A stretch of 64,000 bases of DNA from Desulfovibrio sp. A2 (GCF_000226255.1 NZ_AGFG01000034.1:1-64000); one strand, 5' to 3'. Positions 35,879-46,201 are shown, numbered from the stretch's first letter. The notes: generated by a model from the letters alone, not told the origin. Numbers and translations are program-made.

Positions 35879-36832
35879 CTACCGCCGCTGGAACGCCGCC
35901 AGATACTCCTGGTTACCCTTGGGACCGGTAATGGCGGAGGGCACCACGCCCTCCAGGTCCAACCCCAGCGCATCGCGGCAGTACGCCACCACCTTGTCCA
36001 CGGCAGCCTGCCGCAGGGCCGGGTCGCGCACCACGCCCTTCTCGGTCTGCCCCGGTCCCACCTCGAACTGCGGCTTCACCAGCGCCACCACCCGCCCGCC
36101 CGGCTTCAGCCATTGCAGGCACGGCGCAAGCACCAACGTCAGCGAGATGAACGACACGTCCGCCACCACCAGGTCCACCGGCTCCGGAATCAGCTCCGGC
36201 GGCGCGGTGCGCAGGTTGGTATGCTCGTGCGAAACCACGCGCGCATCGGCCCGCAGCCGCTCGTGCAACTGGTTGTGCCCCACGTCCACGGCGTACACCC
36301 GCGCCGCCCCATGCTGGAGCAGGCAGTCCGTGAACCCTCCTGTGGACGCCCCGGCGTCCAGACACACGAGGCCGGTCACATCCAGCGTGAAATACTCGAT
36401 GGCGGTCAGCAGCTTGTACGCCCCGCGCGAGACGAACCGCTCGCGCCCGTATAACTCGAAGCGCGTCGTCACCGGGTACTTGTGACCCGGCTTGTCCACC
36501 TTCACGGCCCGCTCGGGCGTCTTCGCCAGATCCGGCACGCCCGTGCCAGCAGCGTCCTCATCCCCGTCACCCTCCGGCAGCACCACCACCTGCCCGGCCA
36601 TGATCAGCCGCTTGGCCTGCTCGCGGCTTTCGGCCAGACCGGCCTCGAAGACCAACTGGTCGGCGCGCTCCTTCTTCGGAGGGCGGGCGGGCCGGGGACG
36701 CGGGGACGCGCCATCGCCATCGGCGGCTTCCGGTCTGGCCGTGGCGGCGGCTTTCCGCTGGTCCGGGGTACCGGGGATGCCGGGGACACTGGGGGTACCG
36801 GGGGCGCCGGGGGTACGGGGGGTACGGGACAT
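35879..36832 (-). CDS. tlyA: TlyA-family rRNA 2'-O-methyltransferase
   Basis: 317 residues. S4 RNA-binding domain near residues 55-100 (RADQLVFEAGLAESREQAKR), then a Rossmann methyltransferase with LDAGASTGGFTDCLL and the catalytic tetrad in SRGAYKLL (K), VADVSFISL (D), VKPQFE (K) and GPKGNQEYL (E). It methylates ribose of rRNA cytidines. Residues 1-25 are a collagen-like Pro/Gly/Thr repeat (RTPGAPGTPSVPGIPGTP) encoded by 9-nt tandem repeats, which is unusual. The ribosome site is weak, so translation may begin after the repeat, but no later Met precedes the S4 domain. Confidence 0.9.
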   Translation of the reverse strand: MSRTPRTPGAPGTPSVPGIPGTPDQRKAAATARPEAADGDGASPRPRPARPPKKERADQLVFEAGLAESREQAKRLIMAGQVVVLPEGDGDEDAAGTGVPDLAKTPERAVKVDKPGHKYPVTTRFELYGRERFVSRGAYKLLTAIEYFTLDVTGLVCLDAGASTGGFTDCLLQHGAARVYAVDVGHNQLHERLRADARVVSHEHTNLRTAPPELIPEPVDLVVADVSFISLTLVLAPCLQWLKPGGRVVALVKPQFEVGPGQTEKGVVRDPALRQAAVDKVVAYCRDALGLDLEGVVPSAITGPKGNQEYLAAFQRR

Positions 36833-37143
36833 GAAACACTCGTCATGGCGCGGCGCGGCCGCGCGTGAAAAATTCCGGGACAATGGGGACAACGCAGGGC
36901 ACGGCGCGGAGGCATCGACAGAATCCACCCCGCCGCGAACGCCAAGCTCCGCCTTGACAGGGACACGCCCCCGGCATACCTGTTGCCTGCGCCTGCCCGC
37001 CCTGCCCCGACGCACGGGGCGCGGCGATGGGCAGACTACACGAGGCCCCGACGGCCCGCAACGCCGTTGCATCGGGGGCCTTGCCAAAACGGGAAGATGG
37101 GCGTATCAACTTGCGTTCCGATTTTCCCCACGAGGAGTCCAAG
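36833..37143. other. 311-bp divergent spacer between tlyA and rpmE
   Basis: A hairpin GGCCCCGA (37044-37051) with TCGGGGGCC (37072-37080), enclosing GACGGCCCGCAACGCCGT, lies ~60 bp before rpmE and could be a leader structure. Nothing else recognised. Confidence 0.45.
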
Positions 37144-37359
37144 ATGAAGGAAAACATCCATCCCACCACGTTCAAGGCCAAGATGACCTGCGCGTGCGGT
37201 TACGAAGCCGAAGCCCTGTCCACCAAGGGCGAAGTCGTGAACGTGGAAATCTGCTCGCAGTGCCACCCGTTCTACACCGGCAAGCAGCGCTTCGTTGACA
37301 CCGCCGGCCGCATCGACCGCTTCCGCAAGAAGTACGCCAAGTTCGGCGAAGGCAAGTAG
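37144..37359 (+). CDS. rpmE: 50S ribosomal protein L31 (zinc-binding form)
   Basis: 71 residues. [20 protein letters not shown] and [14 protein letters not shown] carry the cysteines of the zinc-containing L31 type. GAGGAG precedes the start. It heads the conserved rpmE-DUF1385-prfA-prmC cluster. A hairpin 48 bp after the stop may partly terminate transcription. Confidence 0.96.
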   Translation: MKENIHPTTFKAKMTCACGYEAEALSTKGEVVNVEICSQCHPFYTGKQRFVDTAGRIDRFRKKYAKFGEGK

Positions 37360-37407
37360 CCTGCCTTCCTCGGGCGGTGCGCGCAAGCGTGCCGACGTCG
37401 ATTTTTC

Positions 37408-37436
37408 CTCCCCGGAGGGGTTCGCCCTCCGGGGAG
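37408..37436 (+). terminator. Hairpin between rpmE and the DUF1385 gene
   Basis: A perfect 12-bp stem, CTCCCCGGAGGG with CCCTCCGGGGAG, around GTTCG. No U-run follows on the plus strand, so it may attenuate or protect the rpmE message rather than stop it. Confidence 0.5.
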
Positions 37437-37471
37437 AAATCTTCATTGCCATCAGCCGCAAGGGGTTCAGC

Positions 37472-38509
37472 ATGGGCGCAATGGGCAGGACATGGGCCAC
37501 CGGCGTGACCGGCGCGCTCCGCGCGGCGCTTTCCCTCGCGGCCGACGCGCCCTGCACCATCGGCGGCCAGGCCGTCATGGAAGGCGTGATGATGCGCAAC
37601 GGCGAGCGCCTGGCCCTTGCGGTGCGCCTGCCCGACGGCGAAATACTGGCCGAAAGCCGCCCGTGGTACACCCTGTCGTCCGCGGACTGGCTGAAGCGTC
37701 CCTTCGTGCGCGGCTTTCCCACCCTGGTGGAAACCCTGGTCAACGGCATCAAGGCCCTGAACCGCTCGGCCGAACACGCCGCCCAGGGCGAAACCGGCGA
37801 GGAACTGAAGCCGTGGCACCTGGCCCTGACTCTTGCGGTGTCGGTGGCCCTGGCCCTTGGCCTGTTCGTGGTGCTGCCGCACATGTTCTCGCTGGGCATG
37901 AAGTGGCTGGGCCTTGGCGGCGACGTGGAGGGACTTTCGTTCCACGCCTGGGACGGGCTGTTCAAGTTCGCCATCTTCATCGGCTACATCCTGTGCATCT
38001 CGTTCCTGCCGGACATCCGCCGGGTGTTCCAGTACCACGGGGCGGAGCACAAGGTGATCCGGGCCTTCGAGGCGCGCGGCGACGTGACGCCCGAAACCGC
38101 CGCCATCCACAGCCGCCTGCACCCGCGTTGCGGCACCACCTTCCTGCTGTTCGTGCTGTCCATCTCCATCATCTTGCACGCGGTGCTTGTGCCGTTGCTG
38201 CTGCTGGTGTGGACCCCAGACGGCGCGGTGACCAAGCACGCCGGGACGGTGCTGTTCAAATTTCTGCTGATGGTGCCCATCAGCGCACTTGCCTACGAGG
38301 CCATCCGCTACGCCGCACGTCTTGGCGATGGCCTGCTGGGCGCGGCCCTGCGCGCCCCCGGCATGCTGCTGCAGATGCTGACCACCCATGAACCCGACCG
38401 GGACCAGCTTGAGGTCGCCATAGTGGCCCTGCGCGAAGCCCTGGGTGACGCCGCCCCCGCCACGGTGCGCGCGCCCGCCTACCGCCATCAGGCCCCCGCC
38501 ACGGAGTGA
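37472..38509 (+). CDS. DUF1385 membrane protein
   Basis: 345 residues. CTIGGQAVMEGVMMRNGERL near the N-terminus is the DUF1385 signature; a VFQYHGAEHKVIRAFE segment and HPRCGTTFLLFVL are also family hallmarks. Four to five membrane helices lie between residues ~115 and 285. Family function is not established; it is commonly found between rpmE and prfA, as here, 4 bp before prfA. ATG 37472 has AAGGGG upstream; ATG 37481 is the alternative. Confidence 0.9.
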   Translation: MGAMGRTWATGVTGALRAALSLAADAPCTIGGQAVMEGVMMRNGERLALAVRLPDGEILAESRPWYTLSSADWLKRPFVRGFPTLVETLVNGIKALNRSAEHAAQGETGEELKPWHLALTLAVSVALALGLFVVLPHMFSLGMKWLGLGGDVEGLSFHAWDGLFKFAIFIGYILCISFLPDIRRVFQYHGAEHKVIRAFEARGDVTPETAAIHSRLHPRCGTTFLLFVLSISIILHAVLVPLLLLVWTPDGAVTKHAGTVLFKFLLMVPISALAYEAIRYAARLGDGLLGAALRAPGMLLQMLTTHEPDRDQLEVAIVALREALGDAAPATVRAPAYRHQAPATE

Positions 38510-38512
38510 CGG

Positions 38513-39586
<1,074 letters not shown>

Positions 39587-39621
39587 CCTGCCCAGAGACA
39601 CGAGAAATAGTACCCATGAAG

Positions 39622-39649
39622 ACGGCCCGTCGCGCAAGCGGCGGGCCGT
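39622..39649 (+). terminator. Hairpin between prfA and prmC
   Basis: ACGGCCCGTCGC with GCGGCGGGCCGT, loop GCAA, one T-G pair, followed by TT. It may reduce read-through into prmC. Confidence 0.55.
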
Positions 39650-39795
39650 TTCGCGTGGGGCGGGGTGGGGTGGCCCGCGCCATCCGGCCTTCTGCCCCTG
39701 CCCCGCGACGATTCTCCCCACACACCCGCCCATGCGCCTGCCGGAAACCACCCGCCGCTTGCGGAGCGCTTCCGGCTGCGCTACTGCTCGCCCCC

Positions 39796-40896
39796 ATGAA
39801 CGACCATCGCCACGAAACGTCGCCCGACGCGCCAGACACGCCGGAAAAGGTTGCCGCTGACGGCACGGCATCCGCCCTCGCCGTGCTGGCCCCGGCCGCT
39901 GCGCAGGGGTTGCGCGAAGTTGCGCGCGCGGCCGCCGCGTACCTCGCGGCCTGTCCGTCGCCCTCGGTGCGCGACGATGCGCCGCGCCTGACGGCGGAAC
40001 TGTTCGTGGCGCGGGCGCTGGGCCTGCCGCGCGCGGACCTGCTGCTGCGGCTGGCCCTGCACCCGGCCGCGCCGATACCGCAGGATGCGCTGGCACACGT
40101 CGCCGCCCTGCTGACCCGCCGCGCCGCCGGAGAGCCCACGGCGCACATCCTGGGTGAACGCGAATTCTACGGCCGCGACTTTCTGGTCACCCCGGCCACG
40201 CTCATCCCCCGCCCGGAAACGGAACTGCTGGTGGAAACCGCCCTGGCGCTGGTCCCGCGCGGGGCGCGCTTTGCCGACTGCGGCACCGGCACCGGGTGCA
40301 TCGCCGTCACCCTGTGCGCGGAGCGGCCGGACCTTTCCGGCATCGCCTGCGACATCTCGCCCGCCGCGCTGGCCGTGGCCGCGCGCAACATCGTCACCCA
40401 TCTCGGCGGGGCGATGGAGCCTGACGGGGCGCGCCCCGGCCAGTTCGCCCCGGCCGCCGCACGCATGGCGGCCTTCTCCCGCTGCCAACCCGTTCAGGCC
40501 GATTTCACCCTTCCCCTGCTCCGTGACGGCGCGCTGGATCTGCTGGTGTCCAACCCGCCCTACGTCAGCGAGGCGGAACACGCGGGGCTCACCCCCGAAG
40601 TGCGCGACCGAGAGCCGCGCACCGCCCTGGTGCCCTGCGCGGGCGCGGGGCTGGACGAAGCCGCCACGGCGCGAGGCCGGGCGGACGGCCTGGGCCATGC
40701 ACGGGTGCTGGTGGCCGAGGCGGGGCGCGCGTTGCGCCCCGACGGGATGTTCCTGATGGAATTCGGCTGCGCGCAGGGACAGGCCGTGGCCGACCTGTTC
40801 GCCCCGCACGCCTGGTTGTGGGCCGACGTGGACATCCGACGCGACCTTGCGGGGCTTGACCGCTTCGTGGTGGCCCGGCGCGCCCGAACCGCGTGA
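39796..40896 (+). CDS. prmC: Release factor glutamine methyltransferase PrmC
   Basis: 366 residues. It methylates the glutamine of the GGQ motif in RF1/RF2. LIPRPETELLVETAL, the SAM site CGTGTGCIAVTLC and NPPYV are all visible. It is longer than the usual ~280 because of an Ala-rich N-terminal extension (residues 1-50) and an insert near residues 200-235. ATG 39796 was chosen as the first in-frame Met; no strong ribosome site. Confidence 0.92.
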   Translation: MNDHRHETSPDAPDTPEKVAADGTASALAVLAPAAAQGLREVARAAAAYLAACPSPSVRDDAPRLTAELFVARALGLPRADLLLRLALHPAAPIPQDALAHVAALLTRRAAGEPTAHILGEREFYGRDFLVTPATLIPRPETELLVETALALVPRGARFADCGTGTGCIAVTLCAERPDLSGIACDISPAALAVAARNIVTHLGGAMEPDGARPGQFAPAAARMAAFSRCQPVQADFTLPLLRDGALDLLVSNPPYVSEAEHAGLTPEVRDREPRTALVPCAGAGLDEAATARGRADGLGHARVLVAEAGRALRPDGMFLMEFGCAQGQAVADLFAPHAWLWADVDIRRDLAGLDRFVVARRARTA

Positions 40897-40943
40897 CGCG
40901 TCGTTGCGCGACATGGGGGGCGTGACGCGAATGTCACCCCAAT

Positions 40944-40986
40944 GTGTGGTTTTCGCACCACGCCCGCGGGTGCGCAAAAGCCACAC
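40944..40986 (+). terminator. Large imperfect inverted repeat after prmC
   Basis: GTGTGGTTTTCGCACC (40944-40959) pairs with GGTGCGCAAAAGCCACAC (40969-40986), with two small bulges. It lies 47 bp after the prmC stop. It could end the prmC transcript or be a regulator site upstream of lpxC. Confidence 0.5.
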
Positions 40987-41068
40987 AGGTGCGTGAAACA
41001 CACACTCGCGCGTTTTCCATGAACACAAAACAATCGCGATTCAAGACAGATACAGAAGTCTAGAGTTT

Positions 41069-41084
41069 GGCACGGTTCATGCTC
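41069..41084 (+). promoter_or_regulatory. Sigma-54-like promoter before lpxC
   Basis: TGGCACGGTTCATGCT matches the -24/-12 consensus TGGCACG-N4-TTGCW at all but one position, with correct 12-bp GG-GC spacing. The predicted start (~41095) leaves only ~9 nt before ATG 41104, including the GGAGGGG ribosome site, so either the leader is extremely short or the match is chance. Confidence 0.45.
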
Positions 41085-41103
41085 TAACGACAGCGGAGGG
41101 GTT

Positions 41104-42048
41104 ATGAACCAGACCACCATCAAGAAAAACATCGAATGCTCGGGCGTCGGCCTGCACGGCGGCAAGATGGTCCACCTGACCATGCGTCCCGCCCCCGAAG
41201 ACACCGGCATCGTGTTCGATATCCATACCGCCCAGGGCGTGCGCCGCGTGGCCCCCGAACCCAAGGCCGTGGTCGCCACCGGTCTTGCCACCACCCTTGG
41301 CGCGTCCGGCAACGGGCATGACGCCTCGGTGGCCACCGTTGAGCACCTGCTTGCCGCCATCCGCGGCCTTGAGATCGACAACATGATCATCGAGGTCGAG
41401 GGCGGCGAAGTGCCCATCATGGACGGCAGCGCCGCCTCGTTCGTCATGCTGCTGCGCAACGCGGGCATCCGCACCCAGTCGCGCGCCCGCCGCGTGCTGC
41501 GCATCGCCAAGCCCATCAGCCACGAGAGCGACGGCAAGTCCATCCGCGCCCTGCCCTACGACGGCTTTCGCGTGGACTACACCATCGACTTCGCTCATCC
41601 GCTCATCGGCGTGCAGCACATGAGCCTGGAAGTGACGCCGCGCACCTTCTCCGAAGTGGCCAAGGCGCGCACCTTCGGCTTTCTGCGCGAGGTGGAGTAC
41701 ATGCACAGCAAGGGCCTAGCCCTTGGCGGCTCGCTGGACAACGCCGTGGTGCTCGACGACTACGCCGTGCTGAACGACGACGGCCTGCGCTTTCCCGATG
41801 AATTCGTGCGCCACAAGATCCTGGACTTCATCGGCGACATGGCCATGCTGGGCACCCCGCTGCAGGGCCACTTCATCGTGCACTGCTCGGGTCACGCCCT
41901 GAACAACGCCTTTCTGCGCGTGCTGACCGAAAACGCCGACATCTACCTGCAGGAAGTGACGCTGGACGCCGCCGAACAGCCCGCTCGCCGTCCCGCCGTC
42001 GCCCCGGCCCATGCGCCCGCGCATGTGGGCCACCCGGCCACGGCCTAG
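41104..42048 (+). CDS. lpxC: UDP-3-O-acyl-N-acetylglucosamine deacetylase
   Basis: 314 residues, a zinc hydrolase that makes the first committed step of lipid A synthesis. N-terminal IKKNIECSGVGLHGGKMVHL; zinc ligands in VEHLLAAIRGLEI (H) and HKILDFIGDMAML (H and D); catalytic His in HCSGHALNN. GGAGGGG precedes the start. The last ~25 residues are an Ala/Pro/His-rich tail. It confirms a Gram-negative outer membrane. A perfect terminator follows. Confidence 0.96.
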   Translation: MNQTTIKKNIECSGVGLHGGKMVHLTMRPAPEDTGIVFDIHTAQGVRRVAPEPKAVVATGLATTLGASGNGHDASVATVEHLLAAIRGLEIDNMIIEVEGGEVPIMDGSAASFVMLLRNAGIRTQSRARRVLRIAKPISHESDGKSIRALPYDGFRVDYTIDFAHPLIGVQHMSLEVTPRTFSEVAKARTFGFLREVEYMHSKGLALGGSLDNAVVLDDYAVLNDDGLRFPDEFVRHKILDFIGDMAMLGTPLQGHFIVHCSGHALNNAFLRVLTENADIYLQEVTLDAAEQPARRPAVAPAHAPAHVGHPATA

Positions 42049-42079
42049 CCGCACCCGCAACCCCATCCATTGCCTTTCC

Positions 42080-42104
42080 GGGCCGCCTTCGGGCGGCCCT
42101 TTTC
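42080..42104 (+). terminator. Intrinsic terminator of lpxC
   Basis: GGGCCGCC-TTCG-GGCGGCCC followed by TTTTC, 31 bp after the stop. Confidence 0.88.
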
Positions 42105-42812
42105 ATTGCGCGACGGGACCGAGCGACGGACCCGCGAAAGGGTGAACAGCCCTGTCAAGAGAAGAGCACCCGCCCGGCGCGCCGATGTCGCCGAGCCCCC
42201 CCCCCCCACCACACGCGCCGGGTGCGAACGCGGTGCATAATATAATGATCGGGCGAAACCGCGAGACCGGTGGCGTGCGCCGGGGCCAAGGCCCGCGCAG
42301 ACCACCCCGGAACACGGCTGGACTCCGTGCGGACGCAGCGGGGGCCCCCCTGCCGCGCAGGGCGGGATGCGCGCTGACGGGCAACGCTGTGCGACCGGTG
42401 CGCGCACGGACTTGCCCCAACCTCACCATTGCCCTCCGCCGCCTCGACACCGCCCCCAGTGCACTGCCAGCGGGCGGACCAGCCCGGCCTGCCCCCTCTG
42501 TTGCCCTTACGGCAGTTCCATCCGCCGGGCGCATCCTGCGGCCCCATCCGGCTGAACCTTCGGAACCGTCGCAGAGCTGCCGCCAGAGCCGCCGTCAGGA
42601 CAGCCGCCACCCATGACGACCCGGCGCTCCCCTTGCCCGTACCCTTTTTCGCCCGTGCGCCCCGCATCATCCGGCCCATCCACGTCATAAAAATCCCGCC
42701 GCAAATCCGCGCCGGACGCCAATCCGTAACGCAACGCGCAAAAAAAGACGCTTTCACCCCCTTTCCCCCCTTGCCTTTTCCGAAGGGAGCGGGTAGAAGC
42801 GCTTTCTCGTTG
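42105..42812. other. 700-bp spacer before the tRNA cluster
   Basis: No gene is convincing; ORFs lack motifs and ribosome sites. An isolated ATAATATAATGAT stretch (42237-42249) stands out in very GC-rich DNA and contains a TATAAT box on the plus strand, but no good -35. A C-run (42197-42207) precedes it. The promoter of the tRNA cluster must lie in or near this spacer, but I cannot fix it. Confidence 0.45.
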
Positions 42813-42888
42813 GCTGGCGTAGCTCAACTGGCAGAGCAGCTGATTTGTAATCAGCCGGTTGCGGGTTCGAGTCCCATCGCCAGCTCCA
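42813..42888 (+). tRNA. tRNA-Thr (anticodon TGT)
   Basis: A 76-nt cloverleaf with acceptor GCTGGCG/CGCCAGC, anticodon loop TTTGTAA (TGT, reading ACA) and T-arm GGTTCGAGTCC. The CCA end is encoded. First of four tRNAs before tuf. Confidence 0.95.
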
Positions 42889-42892
42889 CAGT

Positions 42893-42978
42893 GGAGGGGT
42901 TCCCGAGTGGCCAAAGGGAACAGACTGTAAATCTGTCGTCGTAAGACTTCGGTGGTTCAAATCCACCCCCCTCCACCA
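42893..42978 (+). tRNA. tRNA-Tyr (anticodon GTA)
   Basis: 86 nt with a long variable arm; acceptor GGAGGGG/CCCCTCC, anticodon loop CTGTAAA (GTA), T-arm GGTTCAAATCC, encoded CCA. It lies 4 bp after tRNA-Thr. Confidence 0.95.
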
Positions 42979-43063
42979 CTTGACAAGCTATCTTGGCTGT
43001 AGGAGACAGGAAGGCCTGTCGGAGAACTACGGCTTCCTGGAAGTACGGCTTAATGCTGGACGT

Positions 43064-43140
43064 GCGGGAATAGCTCAAGTGGCTAGAGCATCAGCCTTCC
43101 AAGCTGAGGGTTGCGAGTTCGAGTCTCGTTTCCCGCTCCA
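43064..43140 (+). tRNA. tRNA-Gly (anticodon TCC)
   Basis: 77 nt; acceptor GCGGGAA/TTCCCGC, anticodon loop CTTCCAA (TCC, reading GGA), T-arm AGTTCGAGTCT, encoded CCA. An 85-nt spacer separates it from tRNA-Tyr. Confidence 0.95.
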
Positions 43141-43173
43141 TCCTAGCCCGGGTTCTCCTCAAGCAAGCAATCG

Positions 43174-43249
<76 letters not shown>

Positions 43250-43302
43250 TTTCCGCGCCTAACGATTAACGCAAGAAGAAAACCACGCCAGGGAGAACAC
43301 CT

Positions 43303-44496
43303 ATGGGTAAGGAAAAATTTGAACGCAAGAAGCCGCATGTCAACATCGGCACCATCGGCCACATTGACCACGGCAAGACCACTCTGACCGCCGCCATCAC
43401 CAAGGTGGCCGGTCTGCGCGGCAACGGCAAGTTCGTGGCGTTCGACGAAATCGACAAGGCTCCCGAAGAAAAGGAACGTGGCATCACCATCGCCACCGCC
43501 CACGTCGAATACGAAACCGCCACCCGCCACTACGCCCACGTGGACTGCCCCGGCCACGCCGACTACATCAAGAACATGATCACCGGCGCCGCCCAGATGG
43601 ACGGCGGTATCCTGGTGGTCGCCGCCACCGACGGTCCCATGCCCCAGACCCGTGAGCACATCCTGCTCGCCCGTCAGGTCGGCGTGCCCTACCTGGTGGT
43701 GTTCCTGAACAAGTGCGACATGGTGGACGACGAAGAACTGCTCGAACTCGTCGAGCTCGAAGTTCGCGAACTGCTGTCCCTGTACGGCTTCCCGGGCGAC
43801 GACATTCCGGTGATCCGCGGTTCGGCCCTGAAGGCCCTTGAAACCGACGATCCCAACTCCGCCGAAGCCGCTCCGGTCGTGGCCCTGCTCGACGCCTGCG
43901 ACAGCTACATCCCCGAACCGCAGCGCGACATCGACAAGCCCTTCCTGATGCCCATCGAAGACGTGTTCTCCATCTCCGGCCGCGGCACCGTGGTGACCGG
44001 TCGTGTGGAACGCGGCATCATCAAGGTCGGCGAAGAAGTCGAAATCGTCGGCATCAAGGACACCGTCAAGTCGACCTGCACCGGCGTTGAAATGTTCCGC
44101 AAGCTGCTCGACCAGGGCCAGGCTGGCGACAACATCGGCGCCCTGCTGCGCGGCATCAAGCGTGAAGACGTGGAACGCGGCCAGGTTCTCGCCGCTCCCA
44201 AGTCCATCAAGCCGCACCGCAAGTTCAAGGCCGAAGTGTACGTTCTGTCCAAGGAAGAAGGCGGCCGTCACACTCCGTTCTTCTCGGGCTACCGTCCGCA
44301 GTTCTACTTCCGCACCACCGACATCACGGGCATCATCGCGCTGGCTGACGGCGTCGAAATGGTCATGCCCGGCGACAACTCCACCTTCACCGTGGAACTG
44401 ATCGCCCCCATCGCCATGGAACAGGGCCTGCGCTTCGCCATCCGCGAAGGCGGCCGCACCGTTGGCGCGGGTGTTGTCTCCGAAATCCTGGAGTAA
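43303..44496 (+). CDS. tuf: Elongation factor Tu
   Basis: 397 residues, a GTPase that brings aminoacyl-tRNA to the ribosome. G-motifs [26 protein letters not shown] and SALKALE are present, and [14 protein letters not shown] is the switch I region. Start [16 protein letters not shown]. Four tRNA genes precede it and may be processed from the same transcript; rpmG follows by 3 bp. Confidence 0.98.
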   Translation: MGKEKFERKKPHVNIGTIGHIDHGKTTLTAAITKVAGLRGNGKFVAFDEIDKAPEEKERGITIATAHVEYETATRHYAHVDCPGHADYIKNMITGAAQMDGGILVVAATDGPMPQTREHILLARQVGVPYLVVFLNKCDMVDDEELLELVELEVRELLSLYGFPGDDIPVIRGSALKALETDDPNSAEAAPVVALLDACDSYIPEPQRDIDKPFLMPIEDVFSISGRGTVVTGRVERGIIKVGEEVEIVGIKDTVKSTCTGVEMFRKLLDQGQAGDNIGALLRGIKREDVERGQVLAAPKSIKPHRKFKAEVYVLSKEEGGRHTPFFSGYRPQFYFRTTDITGIIALADGVEMVMPGDNSTFTVELIAPIAMEQGLRFAIREGGRTVGAGVVSEILE

Positions 44497-44499
44497 GCG

Positions 44500-44649
44500 A
44501 TGCGCGTCAATCTCCTGCTCGCCTGCACCGAGTGCAAGCGACGCAATTACGCGACCGTCAAGAACAAGAAGAATACTACCGGTCGTATCGAACTGAAGAA
44601 GTATTGTCCCTGGGACAAGAAACACACGGTTCATCGCGAAACCAAGTAG
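44500..44649 (+). CDS. rpmG: 50S ribosomal protein L33
   Basis: 49 residues: [20 protein letters not shown], then [17 protein letters not shown] and [12 protein letters not shown]. One CxxC and a later single Cys remain. It starts 3 bp after the tuf stop and is followed by trnW, as in most bacteria. Confidence 0.96.
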   Translation: MRVNLLLACTECKRRNYATVKNKKNTTGRIELKKYCPWDKKHTVHRETK

Positions 44650-44663
44650 TATCCTCATAGTGC

Positions 44664-44740
44664 AGGGCAGTAGCTCTAACGGCTAGAGCGCCGGTCTCCA
44701 AAACCGGATGTTGGGGGTTCGAATCCCTCCTGCCCTGCCA
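44664..44740 (+). tRNA. tRNA-Trp (anticodon CCA)
   Basis: 77 nt; acceptor AGGGCAG/CTGCCCT, anticodon loop CTCCAAA (CCA), T-arm GGTTCGAATCC, encoded CCA end. It lies between rpmG and secE, its usual place. Confidence 0.96.
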
Positions 44741-44896
44741 TCTCCTTTCTTCGCGGGACAGTGCACGGCAACGTGCCAAGGCGCCCCAAGGCACCTTTCC
44801 GCCCGGCTCGGCGAACCGCTTGGTTCGCCCGCCGGGCGGGCCGGTCCCCCCCAAAAGTTGACAAGTCGGCAAGTCGAAATGGCTCCAGAGGCGACC

Positions 44897-45148
44897 ATGG
44901 CGAAAAAGCAGCAGAACGCGCCCGAGGCGACCCCGACCGATTCCGGCAACGGCATCGGCGACAAGATCACCCAGCTCAGGGATTACTTCGAGGAAGCCAA
45001 GGGCGAACTGCGCAAGGTCACCTGGCCCACGCGCAAGGAAACCACGGCAACGGGCATCGCCGTGCTCGTTCTCGTTTTCGTCATGTCCCTGTTCCTCGGT
45101 GTCGTGGACCTTGGGCTGACCAAGCTCGTCGAATACATCCTCTCGTGA
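44897..45148 (+). CDS. secE: Preprotein translocase subunit SecE
   Basis: 83 residues with a single C-terminal membrane helix (ATGIAVLVLVFVMSLFLGVV) and the conserved amphipathic segment EEAKGELRKVTWPTRKET. It clamps SecY in the Sec translocon. ATG 44897 has GAGG 6 bp upstream; ATG 44879 is an in-frame alternative adding six residues. It is 11 bp before nusG. Confidence 0.94.
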   Translation: MAKKQQNAPEATPTDSGNGIGDKITQLRDYFEEAKGELRKVTWPTRKETTATGIAVLVLVFVMSLFLGVVDLGLTKLVEYILS

Positions 45149-45159
45149 CGGACACCCCA

Positions 45160-45714
45160 ATGACCGAATCGATTCCCACAACCACCAAGGGCCGCTGGTT
45201 CATCGTCCACACGTACTCGGGCTTCGAGCAGCGTGTGGAGCAGACCATTCGCGAGATGATCCGCACCGGCCAGGCGCAGGGGCTCATCGAAGAGGTCGTG
45301 GTGCCCACCGAGAAGGTCATCGAGCTCGTCAAGGGCGAGAAGCGGACCTCCACGCGGAAGTTCTACCCCGGGTACGTCATGGTCAAGATGACCATGACCG
45401 ATTTCTCGTGGCACCTCGTCCAGTCCATTCCCAAGGTTACCGGTTTCGTCGGCGGCAAGAACCGTCCGACCCCCATGCGTGACAGCGAAGCCGAACGCAT
45501 CCTGACCATGATGGAATCGCGGCAGGAGCAGCCCCGGCCGAAGTTCAACTTCGAGCGCGGGGACGAGGTTCGCGTCATAGACGGGCCTTTCGGCGGCTTC
45601 AACGGCGTCGTCGAGGACGTCAACTACGACAAGGGCAAACTCAGGGTGTCGGTCTCCATCTTCGGCAGACAGACCCCGGTCGAGCTGGACTTCGTCCAGG
45701 TTTCCAAGGGCTAG
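45160..45714 (+). CDS. nusG: Transcription termination/antitermination factor NusG
   Basis: 184 residues. NGN domain GRWFIVHTYSGFEQRVEQTI and FYPGYVMVKM; C-terminal KOW domain FERGDEVRVIDGPFGGFNG. It links RNA polymerase to Rho or to the ribosome. Its position after secE and before rplK is standard. Confidence 0.96.
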   Translation: MTESIPTTTKGRWFIVHTYSGFEQRVEQTIREMIRTGQAQGLIEEVVVPTEKVIELVKGEKRTSTRKFYPGYVMVKMTMTDFSWHLVQSIPKVTGFVGGKNRPTPMRDSEAERILTMMESRQEQPRPKFNFERGDEVRVIDGPFGGFNGVVEDVNYDKGKLRVSVSIFGRQTPVELDFVQVSKG

Positions 45715-45778
45715 CCCCCTTTCGATGATTTTGCGCGGTAACCATCGCGGCCCGCGCCGCCCATAGAGGGACAGAACA

Positions 45779-46201
45779 ATGGCTAAGAAAGAAGTTGCCA
45801 AGATCAAGCTGCAGATTCCGGCCGGGGCGGCCAACCCCTCCCCGCCGGTGGGTCCCGCGCTCGGCCAGCACGGGCTGAACATCATGGAATTCTGCAAGAC
45901 TTTCAACGCGAAGACCATGGAGCAGAAGGGCATGATCACCCCCGTGGTGATCACCGTCTACTCCGACCGTTCCTTCACGTTCATCACCAAGACCCCGCCC
46001 GCTTCCGTGCTGCTGCTGAAGGCCGCCAAGCTCGAAAAGGGCTCTGGCGAACCGAACCGCAACAAGGTCGGCTCGGTGAGCATGGCGCAGGTTGAAGAGA
46101 TCGCGAAGCTGAAGCTGCCCGACCTCACCGCCAAGGATCTCGATGCGGCCACCCGCTCCGTTCTGGGCACCGCCCGGAGCATGGGCATCGAAATCAAGTA
46201 G
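45779..46201 (+). CDS. rplK: 50S ribosomal protein L11
   Basis: 140 residues. [20 protein letters not shown] and [17 protein letters not shown] at the N-terminus, [15 protein letters not shown] and ARSMGIEIK at the C-terminus. It forms the GTPase-associated centre with L10-L12. Confidence 0.98.
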   Translation: MAKKEVAKIKLQIPAGAANPSPPVGPALGQHGLNIMEFCKTFNAKTMEQKGMITPVVITVYSDRSFTFITKTPPASVLLLKAAKLEKGSGEPNRNKVGSVSMAQVEEIAKLKLPDLTAKDLDAATRSVLGTARSMGIEIK

